DNA from: Phytoseiulus persimilis
Taxonomy: Eukaryota; Arthropoda; Arachnida; Mesostigmata; Phytoseiidae
DNA: 64,000 nucleotides
NCBI GenBank assembly: GCA_037576195.1
Contig: CM075102.1
Span: forward strand, 1,302,001 to 1,366,000
Direction: 5' to 3'
Part shown: positions 31,373-41,929 of the stretch, in pieces
Position numbering within the stretch: the first letter of the stretch is position 1
Layout: every line of letters begins with the position of its first letter
Position numbers and translations under genes: made by a program
Notes under the pieces: generated by a model
The model's database searches: none
What the model was told of the DNA's origin: nothing
The model's input: only the letters and a program-made list of their open reading frames with translations

Positions 31373-34300
31373 AGGCTTTGCAGCGGTTATTTAACCGCGG
31401 TTAATAGCCGCAATACCCGCGAATAATTTGCGGTTATAAACCGCAATAATCGCGAGCGAATGGCGGTTATAACCGCATTCAACCGCAATTTTCAATCGAA
31501 CTCAAAATCGAGGGTCTATCTTATCTGACAAGCATATGATTGTTCGGGAAAGCGTATCATCTGATGAGCATACTCAGGAGGACTGAGATCTGGAATTAGG
31601 CGCTGATAATTGAACAGAGATGAACTGACAGACGTGAATTATGCTCTCAGCATTCAGCTCGGCTCAGCGGATGTGCAGAGACAATGCTCCGCGGAAATGT
31701 GATCTAATGATATTTGAGCAGAACTTCCGGGATTCATGAGACGATCGACTCTGCTCGGCATATTTAGTTCGCTTGCCGAACTAGTGACATCTTGTGTGAT
31801 GGCTCCCGTTAAACGAAGTTCTAATGTGGTTCCGAAATGAAGACTCGACCAGCAATCATACCTGGAGATCTCACACATCACTTACGGCCTCTTGATGTTT
31901 CCATTAACAGGCCGCCCAATGACTCCATGAGAGAGCACTGTACGCAGTGGACGCAATCTTCCAGACAGAAGGTCTACGCATCCGGTGAGATCAAGAAACC
32001 AAGCAGAGTGAAAGTAGCTATCATGTGCGTCGCACCCGCATGTTAAGGCATCCATTGAAGAATCGTGATGGAGTTCTCCGAGATAACGGGGATCTCTGAC
32101 GCTCGGGCACAGCAACGATGATCTCAGAGCCGAAAGCAGCGACTTGGAGTCCGAGAAAGCTGCGAGCTGCTCGAGGGAGGACATTCAGGAGGGCATTGAC
32201 AGTGTGAGACTGGTTCCCAAAGAAGTAAATTGGAATCAGGACATCGAGAAATATGACAGCATCGCGGGAGGCTGGACCCGAAGTTTGTGACTATATCCAT
32301 CGGATGGGGGGCTCTTCAATACAATGGATCTAGGTTGTTCTAGATTATGCAATTGTGTCGAAAATTTCGTGACTTGCGATTAGGCTTCGCAGCGGTTATT
32401 CCACCGCGAGCTATCGAGAGCGTATCTCGGCGACTCACAGGAGCAGGTTTTCCAAATCAGCTGCTCCTCCCGAGATCGCGACTTCGGAGAGAGTGGGCGC
32501 CACTCCTCCGTGATATTCTCTACACGGTGTAAACATTGTCGTTCCCTATCGGAAGCTTCGGCACGTGGTCTACTCGTTTCGCCTCGGAGCTGTCGTGAGG
32601 AATGATTCTTGCCTGAAACCAATCTGTGACTGTGAGCGCTTTGAAAATGTTTTCGCGCAGAGACGAGCATGAGGAGTTCCGCACCCTTCGTAACTCAAAG
32701 AGTTGGGTATGATATTGGTATCAAAAGGGCTCAGATAAGGCTCGATGCATCATTTGTCTCAAAGTGAGTTCTCGAGGCTTCTTCCAGCGAGCAATGATGA
32801 GTGATCGAACAGCGAGGCTCATATCCACTGGTGCATACTAGGAATTCGTTCGATCACGGATTCGCTATCGCGTATTATTCACCTCATAGATCCCAATAAT
32901 CTCACCGATGACTTGCGAGAACGAAACATGCAGCAGTTACGATTTCCAGATTCTGAAAAGTGCCAGAAGCGCGAGCACGCTCATAGTACACTTGGAGAAA
33001 CAACACGAGATCAATAAGTTCAGTCCGGTTCCCGAATCTAGAGGACAGGCCACGCTCCATCGATTTGTCGCCGATACATCTGTCCTAGGAAATCCGCATG
33101 AAATTCCAGAAGAGGAGGAACTTTGGGATAACACGGGAGCTTCAAACACATGCAGGCCGTTGGAGAAAATAAAGCAAGCGCCAATCGATAGTTTCCTCAC
33201 CAGGAAGCACAGTCTCCGGAGCGAAATCCTTCGTCTGGTTTCCGAATCGAATATAAGCTTGAATCAAATTATTTCGGATCCTTTGAGGAGAGTGTTGAGT
33301 CTCGCATACCCCGCTGATCCGCCGCCTCCCAAGTCAATCGCCACGGTAAGGAAGATTATACAGGAGGAAGCAGCGAAAGTTCGGAATGATCTACGGATGT
33401 CGCTCACGGGTGTTCGCCAGAAAGGTTCGACTATTTTCACGGGAATGTCTTCATCTATCACGCTCATTCCGATGCCCTATCTTTCTAGTAACCGTCGTCA
33501 TTATATATAACGTTATCATATAATATCCATAGGTCACAAAGTCTCTCTTTCGTTCGATGAGACTACCGTTCTCGGGACAGACCGATACCTCACCGTTAAC
33601 GCACATCATTCTGAACAAATCTTCGGGGCTTCCGAAGGCGCTCCTCTCGGCCTTGTTAGAGTCGATATCGAGCCACGGGAGAATATTTGGGAGACATCAT
33701 CAACCAGCGATTACGTCGTTTTGGTCTCTCGACGGAACATGTTATGGCGGCCGCGACTGATGGAGCCTCTAATGTCCTTAGGGCAGTCGACTTGATGGGC
33801 CTTGAAAGACAGAAATGCTACGCCCACGGGCTAGATCTTGTGGTGAAGAAAACCATCTACGGTCGGACGGCTACGGCATTCGATTTATCGATTCTCGGAT
33901 CCTCGAGTTCCCAATCGGATGACGAGCTGGACGAGAAACTGGACGAGCTCGCGACGAGCGAATCAATCGAATCAGAAGGGGTAAACGCACCCGAGACGAC
34001 AACAGACGGCGACGAATTTACGCTGGATGATAGAAGCGAGCAACTCACGGCAACAGTGCACCTCGGTGAAGCTCTCGAGCGTCTCCGGAAGATAGCACGC
34101 GATATCCGAAAAAAAAACAATCTCATGGACGAGATCCGACGATTGACCGCCAGCGAAGACTACAATGGACGGCAACTGCTCGTCAAAATCGACTGTAAAA
34201 CTCGATGGGATTCGACTCTGATGATGATCGAGCGTGCCCTAGAAATTCTCCCAGCGATGAACTACGTGCTTCGTCGCCTCGGGGATACCATAAACACGGA

Positions 34301-35197
34301 TGATTCTCGTGCTTTGAGGATTGTCGCTCTCCCCTTTCAAACGAGCCATTCTGAACCTCTGTGATAACAATGTGAAGGAGGCATCTTCACATGCCTCCTT
34401 AATGATCTCCAGGATTCGAGAACCGAGTTAGCTCCTGCGAGAGAATTTGATGAAAGAAATCTCTAAAAGGAGGACAATCTTGCTCCCAACAATCCCATTC
34501 ACTAGCCTGCCGGATCTTTCGCGACTGCGGGAGCCGCGATCGACAGAAGACTGAACTTGGAACGAGAATTCAGGCTTCATAAAGCCGGGGGCGGTCATGG
34601 CCGTCTTCTCGACCGATGCCTGGAAGCTTTATCGGGAATCCCGCCGACATCCGTACAGGCCGAAAGAGACTTCAGTTCGGTTCGATTCTTGTTGGGGGAG
34701 AACCGCGCGAGGATGAAACCGAGCACCCTCGACGATATATTCTTCTTGCGAAAAGCATTCCAGAACGAACTCTTGTGACGCGAAAATTGTGTTACAGAGA
34801 ACTAGTCTCTCCACCATGTGCCGCAGTCGTGTGTACATATATTGTCCAGTATCTCTCACAGGCTGATTCTTTCTTAACGTTAATCATAAACTACCCTTGG
34901 GCAAGGTTGCTTCACTAAGAAGCATACTCATTCGTTCGTTCTGTCGTATTTCTGCCTATTTTCGCTTCATCCATGCCGAAGATATGGGGTGGCGCTTCGA
35001 AGAACTAAGTTGTCGGTTCTATGTCTATGGAATCATCTGGTTTCCGACGTTATCGCTATGAAACTCATTGCAAAAAATCCCAGCCATGCCCAAGATTACT
35101 CTCTGGATGGCTTGCGGTTATTACCGCGGTTATGAGGTTGCGGTTATCGGTTAACCGTAACCGCGGTTATTTGAAAATGCGGTTATTTGCAAAGCCT
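31373..35197 (+). mobile_element. hAT DNA transposon (hAT-2), decayed
   Basis: About 3.8 kb. The ends are inverted: taggctttgca on the left (31372 on) and tgcaaagccta on the right (to 35198). Both are followed by many copies of a gcggttat or accgcggtta motif (31385-31480 and 35105-35185). Flanking bases tagccact and tagccatg agree at six of eight, so the target duplication is imperfect and the end position is uncertain by one or two bases. A second taggcttcgcagcggttatt at 32382 inside the element suggests a rearranged or doubled left end. A broken transposase lies at 32908-34778. Confidence 0.75.
32908..34778 (+). pseudogene. hAT-2 transposase with BED-like finger, broken
   Basis: The frame opens inside a BED-type finger (STLIVHLEKQHE) and contains DFQILKSARSAS and SNISLNQIISDPLRRVLSL. 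The catalytic core follows in shifted frames: KVSLSFDETTVLGTDRYL (first Asp), VMAAATDGASNVLRA (second Asp), QKCYAHGLDLVVKK (the C-x2-H motif) and CKTRWDSTLMM (the conserved Trp). The C-terminus is the hAT dimerisation domain with the catalytic Glu: LSGIPPTSVQAERDFSSVRF and MKPSTLDDIFFLRKAF. All key residues are visible but at least three frame changes separate them, so it is dead. An acidic stretch (SSQSDDELDEKLDELATSES) sits in the inserted domain. Confidence 0.85.
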
Positions 35198-36033
35198 AGC
35201 CATGACATCGCTGTCTGATCGTCGCAAGACAGAAATGCAGGCCGAAACAATGATGGACCCGCAATTGGCGAGGGTGACGTACCTCATCACTGATGAGGTA
35301 CGGCAAGAGGGATGGTCGACACTGAAGGCCTCATGCGACCCGATCGTGTCATCATTTTGGAACAACAAGGAGGAGCTTGCGGTTGAAGACGACCTTCTGT
35401 ACCGCTCGCAGAGGTTTGTAGTGCCTGTGCGCCTGAAACAAGTGGTGCTCAAGTCACTCGACGATCCGCATCAGGGAGTGGAGAGAATGCTAAGACTGGC
35501 CCGGACCTCAGTATACTGGCCTGGCCTCACGGCCGACATTCGGTTCCTTGCCGAAAATTGCCCACAGTGCCAGGCATACGCCAGAGCGAGAAGCGAAGAG
35601 CCACTTTTGCCAGCTCCGCCACCGCCATATTCATGGCACTCGGTGGGTCTCGACATTTTCTACCTGGAGGGTGATCCAAACCTTGATGCGGTGGACTACT
35701 TCTCAAAGGACTTCATGCTGGAGACACAGCATCACTTCCATCGCCGTGTCGGAGGTACTGTCACAGTGGTGGACACAGCACTGTATTCACCGCGAGATTA
35801 TCTCCGACAATGGCCCTCCATTCTCCAGCGCCGATCTCAAGGAGAAAATCGAAAAATGGGATTCTCCATTTTTCCGAATTCTCCAGCAACAGGTGGAGAG
35901 GATATCAATGTTCCTCCCACCGGCAACCCTAAACTTCAATATCGAAGATCCGGTCGCATTCCTGTACCAAACCGGAAATACAAGTAACTCACAGCCTAAT
36001 AATTGTATGGGAACAGGACTCGAACCAATGTAA

Positions 36034-36507
36034 AAAAAAATCGATCTCATCACGGTCAAGGAAGGATGTTATCATAGCCATTCAATATAAATGTAACTTA
36101 TTCATAATGAAAGTCAAATCTGCCCGCCACCAGTGACCGTCAACACGGTCTTGAAGAACCACAGGCAGGTAAGGCAGGAACACCAACGCCGCCAAGTTGT
36201 GCCCTGACCCATGTCGTATTCAATCCGACCAAGATCACTATTCTAGGATCGCCCGACGATATCAACGAACCAACCAATGAGATCTGGAACAATGAATCTG
36301 TAAGAGAGCGAGGGACCTAGATGAAAAGGGAGTACGACTCTCTCGAGTTTTGTCCTGTGACGCCGACAAAACCCGAGGCTTCTCCCGGAAACGCTCTGAA
36401 ACCGATCCACCAACGACCGTTGTGCGCGCTCAAGTAACGCTTTGTTCCGGCGAATTCCGAAGGAGTCTGTCGGCCGCCAGGCATTCTCTACAAAACAACA
36501 CGGGTCA
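36034..36507. other. Stretch with nothing recognised
   Basis: About 470 bp after the Gypsy-2 integrase. No LTR match, no motif. Confidence 0.4.
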
Positions 36508-36873
36508 TGAGCGATTCAGGTGGTGCTGATAAGCTCCGAAGCTGGGTGTGGCAATGGTTTCAGAGGCGGGAAGTGTATGGGAATGAGCGCAAAGCAAAGT
36601 GCTCCATCTGCCATCAGGTTCGCAGCGTCTCTCTTCCGTGGAGTTCGTGAATTAGATATTGATCAGGTGAATCATTCGCTTTCCCTTGTGGCATATTCTC
36701 CACGTCGATTTGTTCCGCTCTCTGGATTCAAGGAATTGAGCTGTTACCGGTCTACGAGCGCTTTGATCAGGCACTTGAAGATGCAGCATCTGATTGATGA
36801 AAACGGCCCGTCGAGTCCCTTTGGACCGGAGTTATCGTCGCGGAATCTCAGGCACACATTCAAATCTGACTAA
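36508..36873 (+). pseudogene. BED-finger N-terminal fragment of a hAT-like gene
   Basis: From the ATG at 36508 the frame reads SWVWQWFQRREVYGNERKAK then CSICHQ, ending at CATCAG followed by GTTCGC, a possible donor. A second segment near 36747 gives CYRSTSALIRHLKMQHLID. Together these form the C-x2-C and H-x4-H halves of a BED zinc finger, the DNA-binding start of many hAT transposases. No catalytic core follows. To the right lie accgcgggtaac-type repeats like the sub-terminal repeats of hAT-2, so it may be a remnant of a related element. Confidence 0.5.
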
Positions 36874-37019
36874 CTCCGCCTTGTCTGCCAATGCAATGTT
36901 GCTGCAGCGATCGTCCCCGAAGTCTCGACCGCTGCCTAAAGTACCGGCAACGGTGCGCAAACCGCGGGTAACTGCCAGGGACCTCAGGCAACCGCGGGCT
37001 CGCAGCGGCTACCCGCGGT

Positions 37020-37090
37020 TAACCCCCAGGAACCGCAGATATCCGCCAGGAACCGCAGATATCCGCCAGGAACCGCAGGTATCCAGGCAG
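37020..37090. repeat. 20-bp tandem repeat (aaccgcagatatccgccagg), about 3 copies
   Basis: Two exact units and one altered unit, sitting in a 130-bp block rich in ccgcgg and aaccgc motifs that recall the hAT-2 sub-terminal repeats. Confidence 0.8.
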
Positions 37091-37329
37091 TTGTTCTGGG
37101 ATCGGGAGGACGCGGGTTACCGCCGAAATGAGAATGAAGTATATGGCCAAGTTCTTTTTCCCAGCTTTGGAGCATCCCCTCCACCTTTAGCAGGGAGGGA
37201 AGGAATAGCGAACTGTGAAACTCCGAAGAACTCCAGGATAGCCTATCTGATAGCTCTCTTGGAGATACCGCAGAATGAGTCGCCCCCGGTTAGGATGATT
37301 CTCCGTTCTAATATAGGTGTGTCGAGAGG

Positions 37330-38590
37330 ATAGGAGAGAGCTCAGTGCGGATGGGGGGGGGGGGGGAATTCAATAGGGCTGAGTGGGCCACCCTGGAAAG
37401 AGACGGACTGAGAGCGAAAATAATTGATGTAATGCTTTTATCAGAAACACGACTCATGAACGAAGAAAGCTGGCCAAACATCGAAGGATTCCAGTTTAAC
37501 TCGAGCAACCGCCGAGAGACCAGCGAGAGGTTCCCCCACGGGGGAGTCGGAATTCTCACCTGGATTAACCTGGAAAAACTCTGCGTTGAAGACGATTGCT
37601 TGGCGCGAGCAATCCAATTGGAGGATCAGAGATGGATAATGATATCCTTCTATAATACTTTGCGCATGGCTCGAAGGAGCAGGACGAGGTATTCCATGAC
37701 TCCTTACGGTCATTCATCACGACTGAAAGCGCGAGCTATGATTGTCTATTTATAGGCGGGGACACAAACTCACACCTGACTCAACTAGGTGGCACGAGCA
37801 GCCCCAGAGGGAAACTGCTGGAAGCGTTCACCGTGGAACTCGGGCTCACGATCCTCAACGCTACCGAAAAGTGTAAGGGGAGATTCACTAGAAAGGAATC
37901 AGCGATCGATTTCATCATAGTCAATAACAAGGCCCTAGAGAACATCAACTGAATGAAGAGAACATCATATTGATGGAAGGAGAGAGATTACGTCGATCAG
38001 CGACCACAATCTTCTCAGAATGCAATATAGCAGCACCGCGAGAACCGACAATCGAAAAAAACGAAACATGACCCGACTCGACGTCAGGAAGGCCTGCAGC
38101 TTAATTGAATCGGATCTCGAACGCGCAGCAGCTCTTGACACCATATGATACGACGTCATACGTCGGATCATCAGGCGGTCCATGGGAGCATCAAACCGAA
38201 TCTCGGAAACCAACGACAGCCCCATGATCCACTTCGAACGAATATCGAAACTGGAGAGGATGCGTCGGAATAACAACAAACTGTGGCGACTAGCACGGAA
38301 AACGATGCCAGACGTGGCCGATGCCAAACGAGAATATCGGCAGGCCCAACAAGTAGTCAGAGAGGAGGTTGGAAGGGCGATCTACGCTCGCGACAACAAA
38401 GCAATGCGGGAGGTCCTCTCCGCGCCGAGAGGCGAGCGCTGTCGGCAATTCTGAGCCAAACCGAGAAAATCGATGGCGCTGTCTGTCGAAGACAGCGAGG
38501 GACGACCTATTGGTGGAACGGATCTACCGGAACACCTCACGGGAGTCGCAAAAGAAATACTACAGGCAAAGGTGGCGATAATCTTGTGTA
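37330..38590 (+). mobile_element. LINE relic: endonuclease and linker region (LINE-3)
   Basis: The plus strand shows an APE-type endonuclease: DVMLLSETRLMNEESWPNIE, HGGVGILTWINLEKLCVED, WIMISFYNT, then in a shifted frame YDCLFIGGDTNSHLTQLGG and RKESAIDFIIVNN. The linker ahead of the RT follows (NNKLWRLARKTMPDVADAKR, EYRQAQQVVREEVGRAI, REVLSAPRGERCRQF). The sequence ends there, before any RT motif, about where the RecQ-like block begins. Frame changes and a run of 14 G (37353-37366) mark it as dead. The 3' truncation is unusual for a LINE, whose copies normally lack the 5' end. Confidence 0.75.
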
Positions 38591-38619
38591 CGATCGAACA
38601 TTTACATTCGTGTATGTAA

Positions 38620-39303
38620 TGCTGTGAATATATGTGCCGATTTGCTCTGTGCCGAGGAGCCCACTATGATATTCGTGTCGTACGCAAAGAATGTTGATGC
38701 TCTCAGTGCGGAGCTTAACACCGTCGGCGTACCACATGTAATATACTATTCCAAGTTGTCAGAAGGCGTCAAGCGTACAAATCTGTCGACTTTCCTGAAC
38801 GACGAAATCGAGCCAAACGTGACTACAAACGCATTGGGTCTAGAAGTCGACAAACCAAATTTGCGTCATGTATTACATTATGGATACCCGTCGTCGTTGC
38901 GAAACTAATACCAGGAGATCGGACGAGCCGGTCGCGATGGCTTGCAGGCTAGAGCGACGGTCTTCCTGTCAACCATGAACGAACGATCACAGCGGTACAT
39001 CCAGAACTACATGTCCAGTCCATCCAAGGCCGTATATGAGTGTGAACAATATGCACTCTGCAAAACGGTCTTCAATCGGATGAACTGTATCTGGCAGAGT
39101 ATGTCTGGTATATTCGAGGACAAGGACACGCTTGTTATCCATGATCCCGATTGGACAACGAGTAATTGTTGTTCGATATGTGCGATTCATTTGCGTGTCC
39201 ATGGTTCTAGGCCGATTGTATCGAATTGTGCGGGAGACTTGCGTTCGTTGAAAGGCGACATTTCTCGGTGCCCTCTTCAGCTAGGCCGCGTGCTGGATGA
39301 GAG
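38620..39303 (+). pseudogene. RecQ-type helicase, C-terminal helicase half
   Basis: The frame contains the second RecA-like lobe of a RecQ DNA helicase: MIFVSYAKNVDALSAEL, PHVIYYSKLSEGVKRTNL, VTTNALGLEVDKPNLRHVLH, then YGYPSSLRN, an in-frame TAA at 38906, and YQEIGRAGRDGLQARATVFL, which is helicase motif VI with its arginine finger. A Cys-containing segment follows (CEQYALCKTVFNRMNC, CCSICA), like the RecQ zinc-binding region. Motifs I to III (Walker A and DEAH) are absent, because the block starts in the middle of the gene next to LINE-3. With the stop codon it is probably a pseudogene of a host or element-borne RecQ. The normal role would be 3'-5' DNA unwinding. Confidence 0.65.
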
Positions 39304-40229
39304 GTGACCCTTGGAAGTTAGATAAATCTAGCTCGGTCGACAAGAATGCTAAAATACGTTGTGCGTGGCAGGAGAGGTCCGTAGAACTTGGGAATCGTGT
39401 AATGTTCGGCGGTCATCATGAAGTGTATAACAAAAGGTCGTCAGACTACTGGAAACAATTGGTTGATTATGCTCTCTGCATGAAACTACTGGTGCACGAG
39501 GTAGGTCGCGTAGCGATACCCGCCACAGCCGTCAATGCTGTGCCAGATGTTGGAGTTGCTGGTCCTAGTACAAGTGGTCAGAAAAAAACAATAGAGAAGA
39601 ACTTGATGAGCTCGCGAGTGTCGAAAAAAGGATACTACTTCGTCAATCATTGTTCGGACGCAGAGTTTAATTTTGTCGAGTGGAGGTTCTGTGCAAGTTC
39701 TGGTGGGAAACTTGTTGATATGGATGATTCAACCTTTCATCCATTGCCTATGATGAGATTCGTTTGGCCTCCGAAAATTTCCTATGCGAACGACCGTCGA
39801 TTTTTGGATTCGGTCCAGTTCAGTAATGATGATTCTAACATTTGGAACAAGGTGGTCCGGTGCCAAATCCGGATAGCAGAGAGCAGATATTCGCTCTTGG
39901 TGGTTGATGGTATGAGTGCGGAAATGCGAACAACGGTTGAGCACTTCATCGTAACTCAGTTCTATCAGGCGATGTTGTGTATGTCGAATTTTGACACAGT
40001 CGATTGTGACCGTAAGCCGACCATTGCGAAGTGCATTGCGTGTTTGCAGAATCTCCAAGGCGAAATTGCTTGTACGCATTTATTTGCTCTTTGTTCCGGT
40101 GGAAGCACGTCTTCATCTGTTGGAGTGCCATCACTCAATTATTCAGCGGTGACTACGTCTGTATCAGATTCTACATTCAGTAGTGCGTTGAGTTCATGCC
40201 TGTCATGTGGACGAAAGGAGTTCGGTTGA
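39297..40229 (+). CDS. Open frame of 310 residues continuing from the RecQ-like block
   Basis: Its first 70 residues look like the end of a RecQ-C-terminal (RQC) winged helix: MFGGHHEVYNKRSSDYWKQL then VDYALCMKLLVHEVGRVAI. Beyond residue 80 I recognise nothing. The rest has VPDVGVAGPSTSGQKKTIEK, a compact middle (LVDMDDSTFHPLPMMRFVW, IRIAESRYSLLVVDGMSAEM) and a Ser-rich end with CLSCGRKEFG. It has no stop for 310 codons and is more AT-rich than its neighbours. It may be an accessory domain of a mobile RecQ, or a decayed host exon set read through introns. Confidence 0.4.
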   Translation: MRGDPWKLDKSSSVDKNAKIRCAWQERSVELGNRVMFGGHHEVYNKRSSDYWKQLVDYALCMKLLVHEVGRVAIPATAVNAVPDVGVAGPSTSGQKKTIEKNLMSSRVSKKGYYFVNHCSDAEFNFVEWRFCASSGGKLVDMDDSTFHPLPMMRFVWPPKISYANDRRFLDSVQFSNDDSNIWNKVVRCQIRIAESRYSLLVVDGMSAEMRTTVEHFIVTQFYQAMLCMSNFDTVDCDRKPTIAKCIACLQNLQGEIACTHLFALCSGGSTSSSVGVPSLNYSAVTTSVSDSTFSSALSSCLSCGRKEFG

Positions 40230-40798
40230 CGATGAAGTGCCTATGGATTGCACGCCGGGTATTTTCACTGCTGTACGTGGAGACATCGTACCTTTAAATC
40301 ATGATGCCGATGGTGGCGCATACAAGGTGGCTCTGATGCCCGTTGAGGAAATTGAAACTAAGCGTAACGGAATATTGGGTAAGATATCCGAATTATGTAG
40401 ACTGTGTGCAGAGTCGGGTGTGGACATTTTCGACGTAAGAAGTGGAACGACTCGATATAAGATGTTCACTGTTCGCTTTGTCGAATTCTTCCGTGGACTG
40501 AATGCGAGATCGATGCCTTCTTGGTTATGTTAGAACGGTATTTACACGACGCCGACGTGGAGAGCGTGTTGGCCTCTTCTGGGGACTTTACAATTTCGAC
40601 ACCTCCGTTCAATGGTTTACGGTTCTTTGTAGAAATGCCGATCGCGTCGAAGAACCGGTACAACTATTCGTGCTGTATCTGCCCGAGTCGAGGGAAATAC
40701 ACGAGGAGTTCAAATACGTCAGAAGAAACATGAGCTGTTATTGGTATTTCGGGCATTCGGCAAGCATTGGAGTAGACGACATTCGAAGGATTTAGTGA
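40207..40798 (+). pseudogene. Unrecognised coding-like block after the RecQ frames
   Basis: A frame of 108 codons (40207-40533) reads DDEVPMDCTPGIFTAVRGD, LMPVEEIETKRNGILGKISE and RYKMFTVRFVEFFRGLNARS. After a frame change near 40520 it gives LERYLHDADVESVLASSGDF and PIASKNRYNYSCCICPSRGK. Composition resembles the preceding 310-residue frame, so I take it as part of the same broken gene. No family recognised. Confidence 0.3.
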
Positions 40799-41929
40799 TG
40801 ACAAGCTCAGGCAGACCAACATTCGGTTTCGCCGAGTTTGTAGCCCATATGGAATATCGATATTGTCTAGAGGAAGTTGGAATAAACACGTTCTGAACCC
40901 ATCTCTGCTGAACAGAATGAGAAGAATCCTAGAAAACTGAGAGAAAGGAGTCCACCTGATCCGCGAAAGCACCTGACATGAAAGGCTGAGATGAGCTCAA
41001 TGTAAACATACTAATCGCTAAAATCTGGATCAATAAATACCCATACCCAATACCCCTTACGATTCCTCGCACTCACCGCTCTCCCCCTGCTACGAAGAAA
41101 TCCTTCCCATCTACGATGAAGTCGCACAGGAGGCTCTACTGACCTCTCAAAGGATGATTATTAAAGCTCCCATATGACCGGACATGACCTTTTCCGTCCG
41201 TTTGTCCGGTTTTCTTGAGCAACCGAGGACATGTCCGGTATCCAGGCTCACAAATCGAGTGGCTAACCATGACTTCGAATGAATTTCCGTATCGAAAACA
41301 TCGATAAGTTTTGGGCAACAGAGCGCGAAATGATTACGGGATCGTAAGGGGATGAGTGATGAGCGGTTTTCCAGCAGCCGGAATATCGATCCTCGCTCTT
41401 TATCTGCGGAGCGATGGAGGTGATACCCTCTGGCGGCCTCGTCGATATGAAACCACCTGAGCCAGTGATTACACGCTGGTGTACATTTTTGAGCACCTCA
41501 TTCCACCATCATGAGAATTTTGAGGGAATCGAATTGTTCGTCTCGAAGATAAAAGTAAAACCTGCGGACAGCTGTCGCTGAAACCTTAAGTCGATGACCC
41601 GTTTCTTTTCCATGTACAAGAATCTTTTTTCGGACAGGAGACATAGCTTGTCACGCTCGAACACAGAGAGGCCCTTATCGATACAGTTTATGCGGACCTA
41701 CTTTTCGACGGATGAAAAGCCTGTGACGGTACCTAAGCTAGTCCGATATGTTACGAAATCCACGCCTGGCTAGCCAGAAAGACACATGGGGTTTTGGTTC
41801 TACCAGCCTTGAGATTCCCTAGCCCTGACGCAGACTTCTCCAGAACCGATCGAAAGCCTCTCGATCGCCGTGTATCCGACACGGGAGTTGAATTGTAACT
41901 GACTGAGGCGCCGCCGGCCACCACCGGCT
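40799..41929. other. Stretch with nothing recognised
   Basis: About 1.1 kb of AT-richer sequence between the RecQ-like block and BEL-2. No motif, long frame or repeat pair that I can support. Confidence 0.5.

Larger units (their letters stand above)
30016..36033 (+). mobile_element. Gypsy-like retroelement pieces (Gypsy-2), split by hAT-2
   Basis: The plus strand carries a gag end with a CCHC zinc knuckle (CDYCERVGHVVEHC, about 30223), then the tail of a retropepsin-like protease (LPVDIILGADFLITYGARL, about 31035). Beyond hAT-2 comes a Gypsy integrase with its zinc region (DDLLYRSQRFVVPVRLK, DDPHQGVERMLRLARTSVYW, CPQCQAYARARSEE, 35290-35600) and core pieces (VGLDIFYLEG, IISDNGPPFSSADL). I see no reverse transcriptase between them and no LTRs. 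The pieces may be one deleted element or two. Broken, with several interruptions. Confidence 0.75.

Noticed and set aside
37114-37330. Host exon between the 20-bp repeats and LINE-3
   Set aside because: The frame is short and runs out of the repeat block, with no motif or splice signal worth calling.
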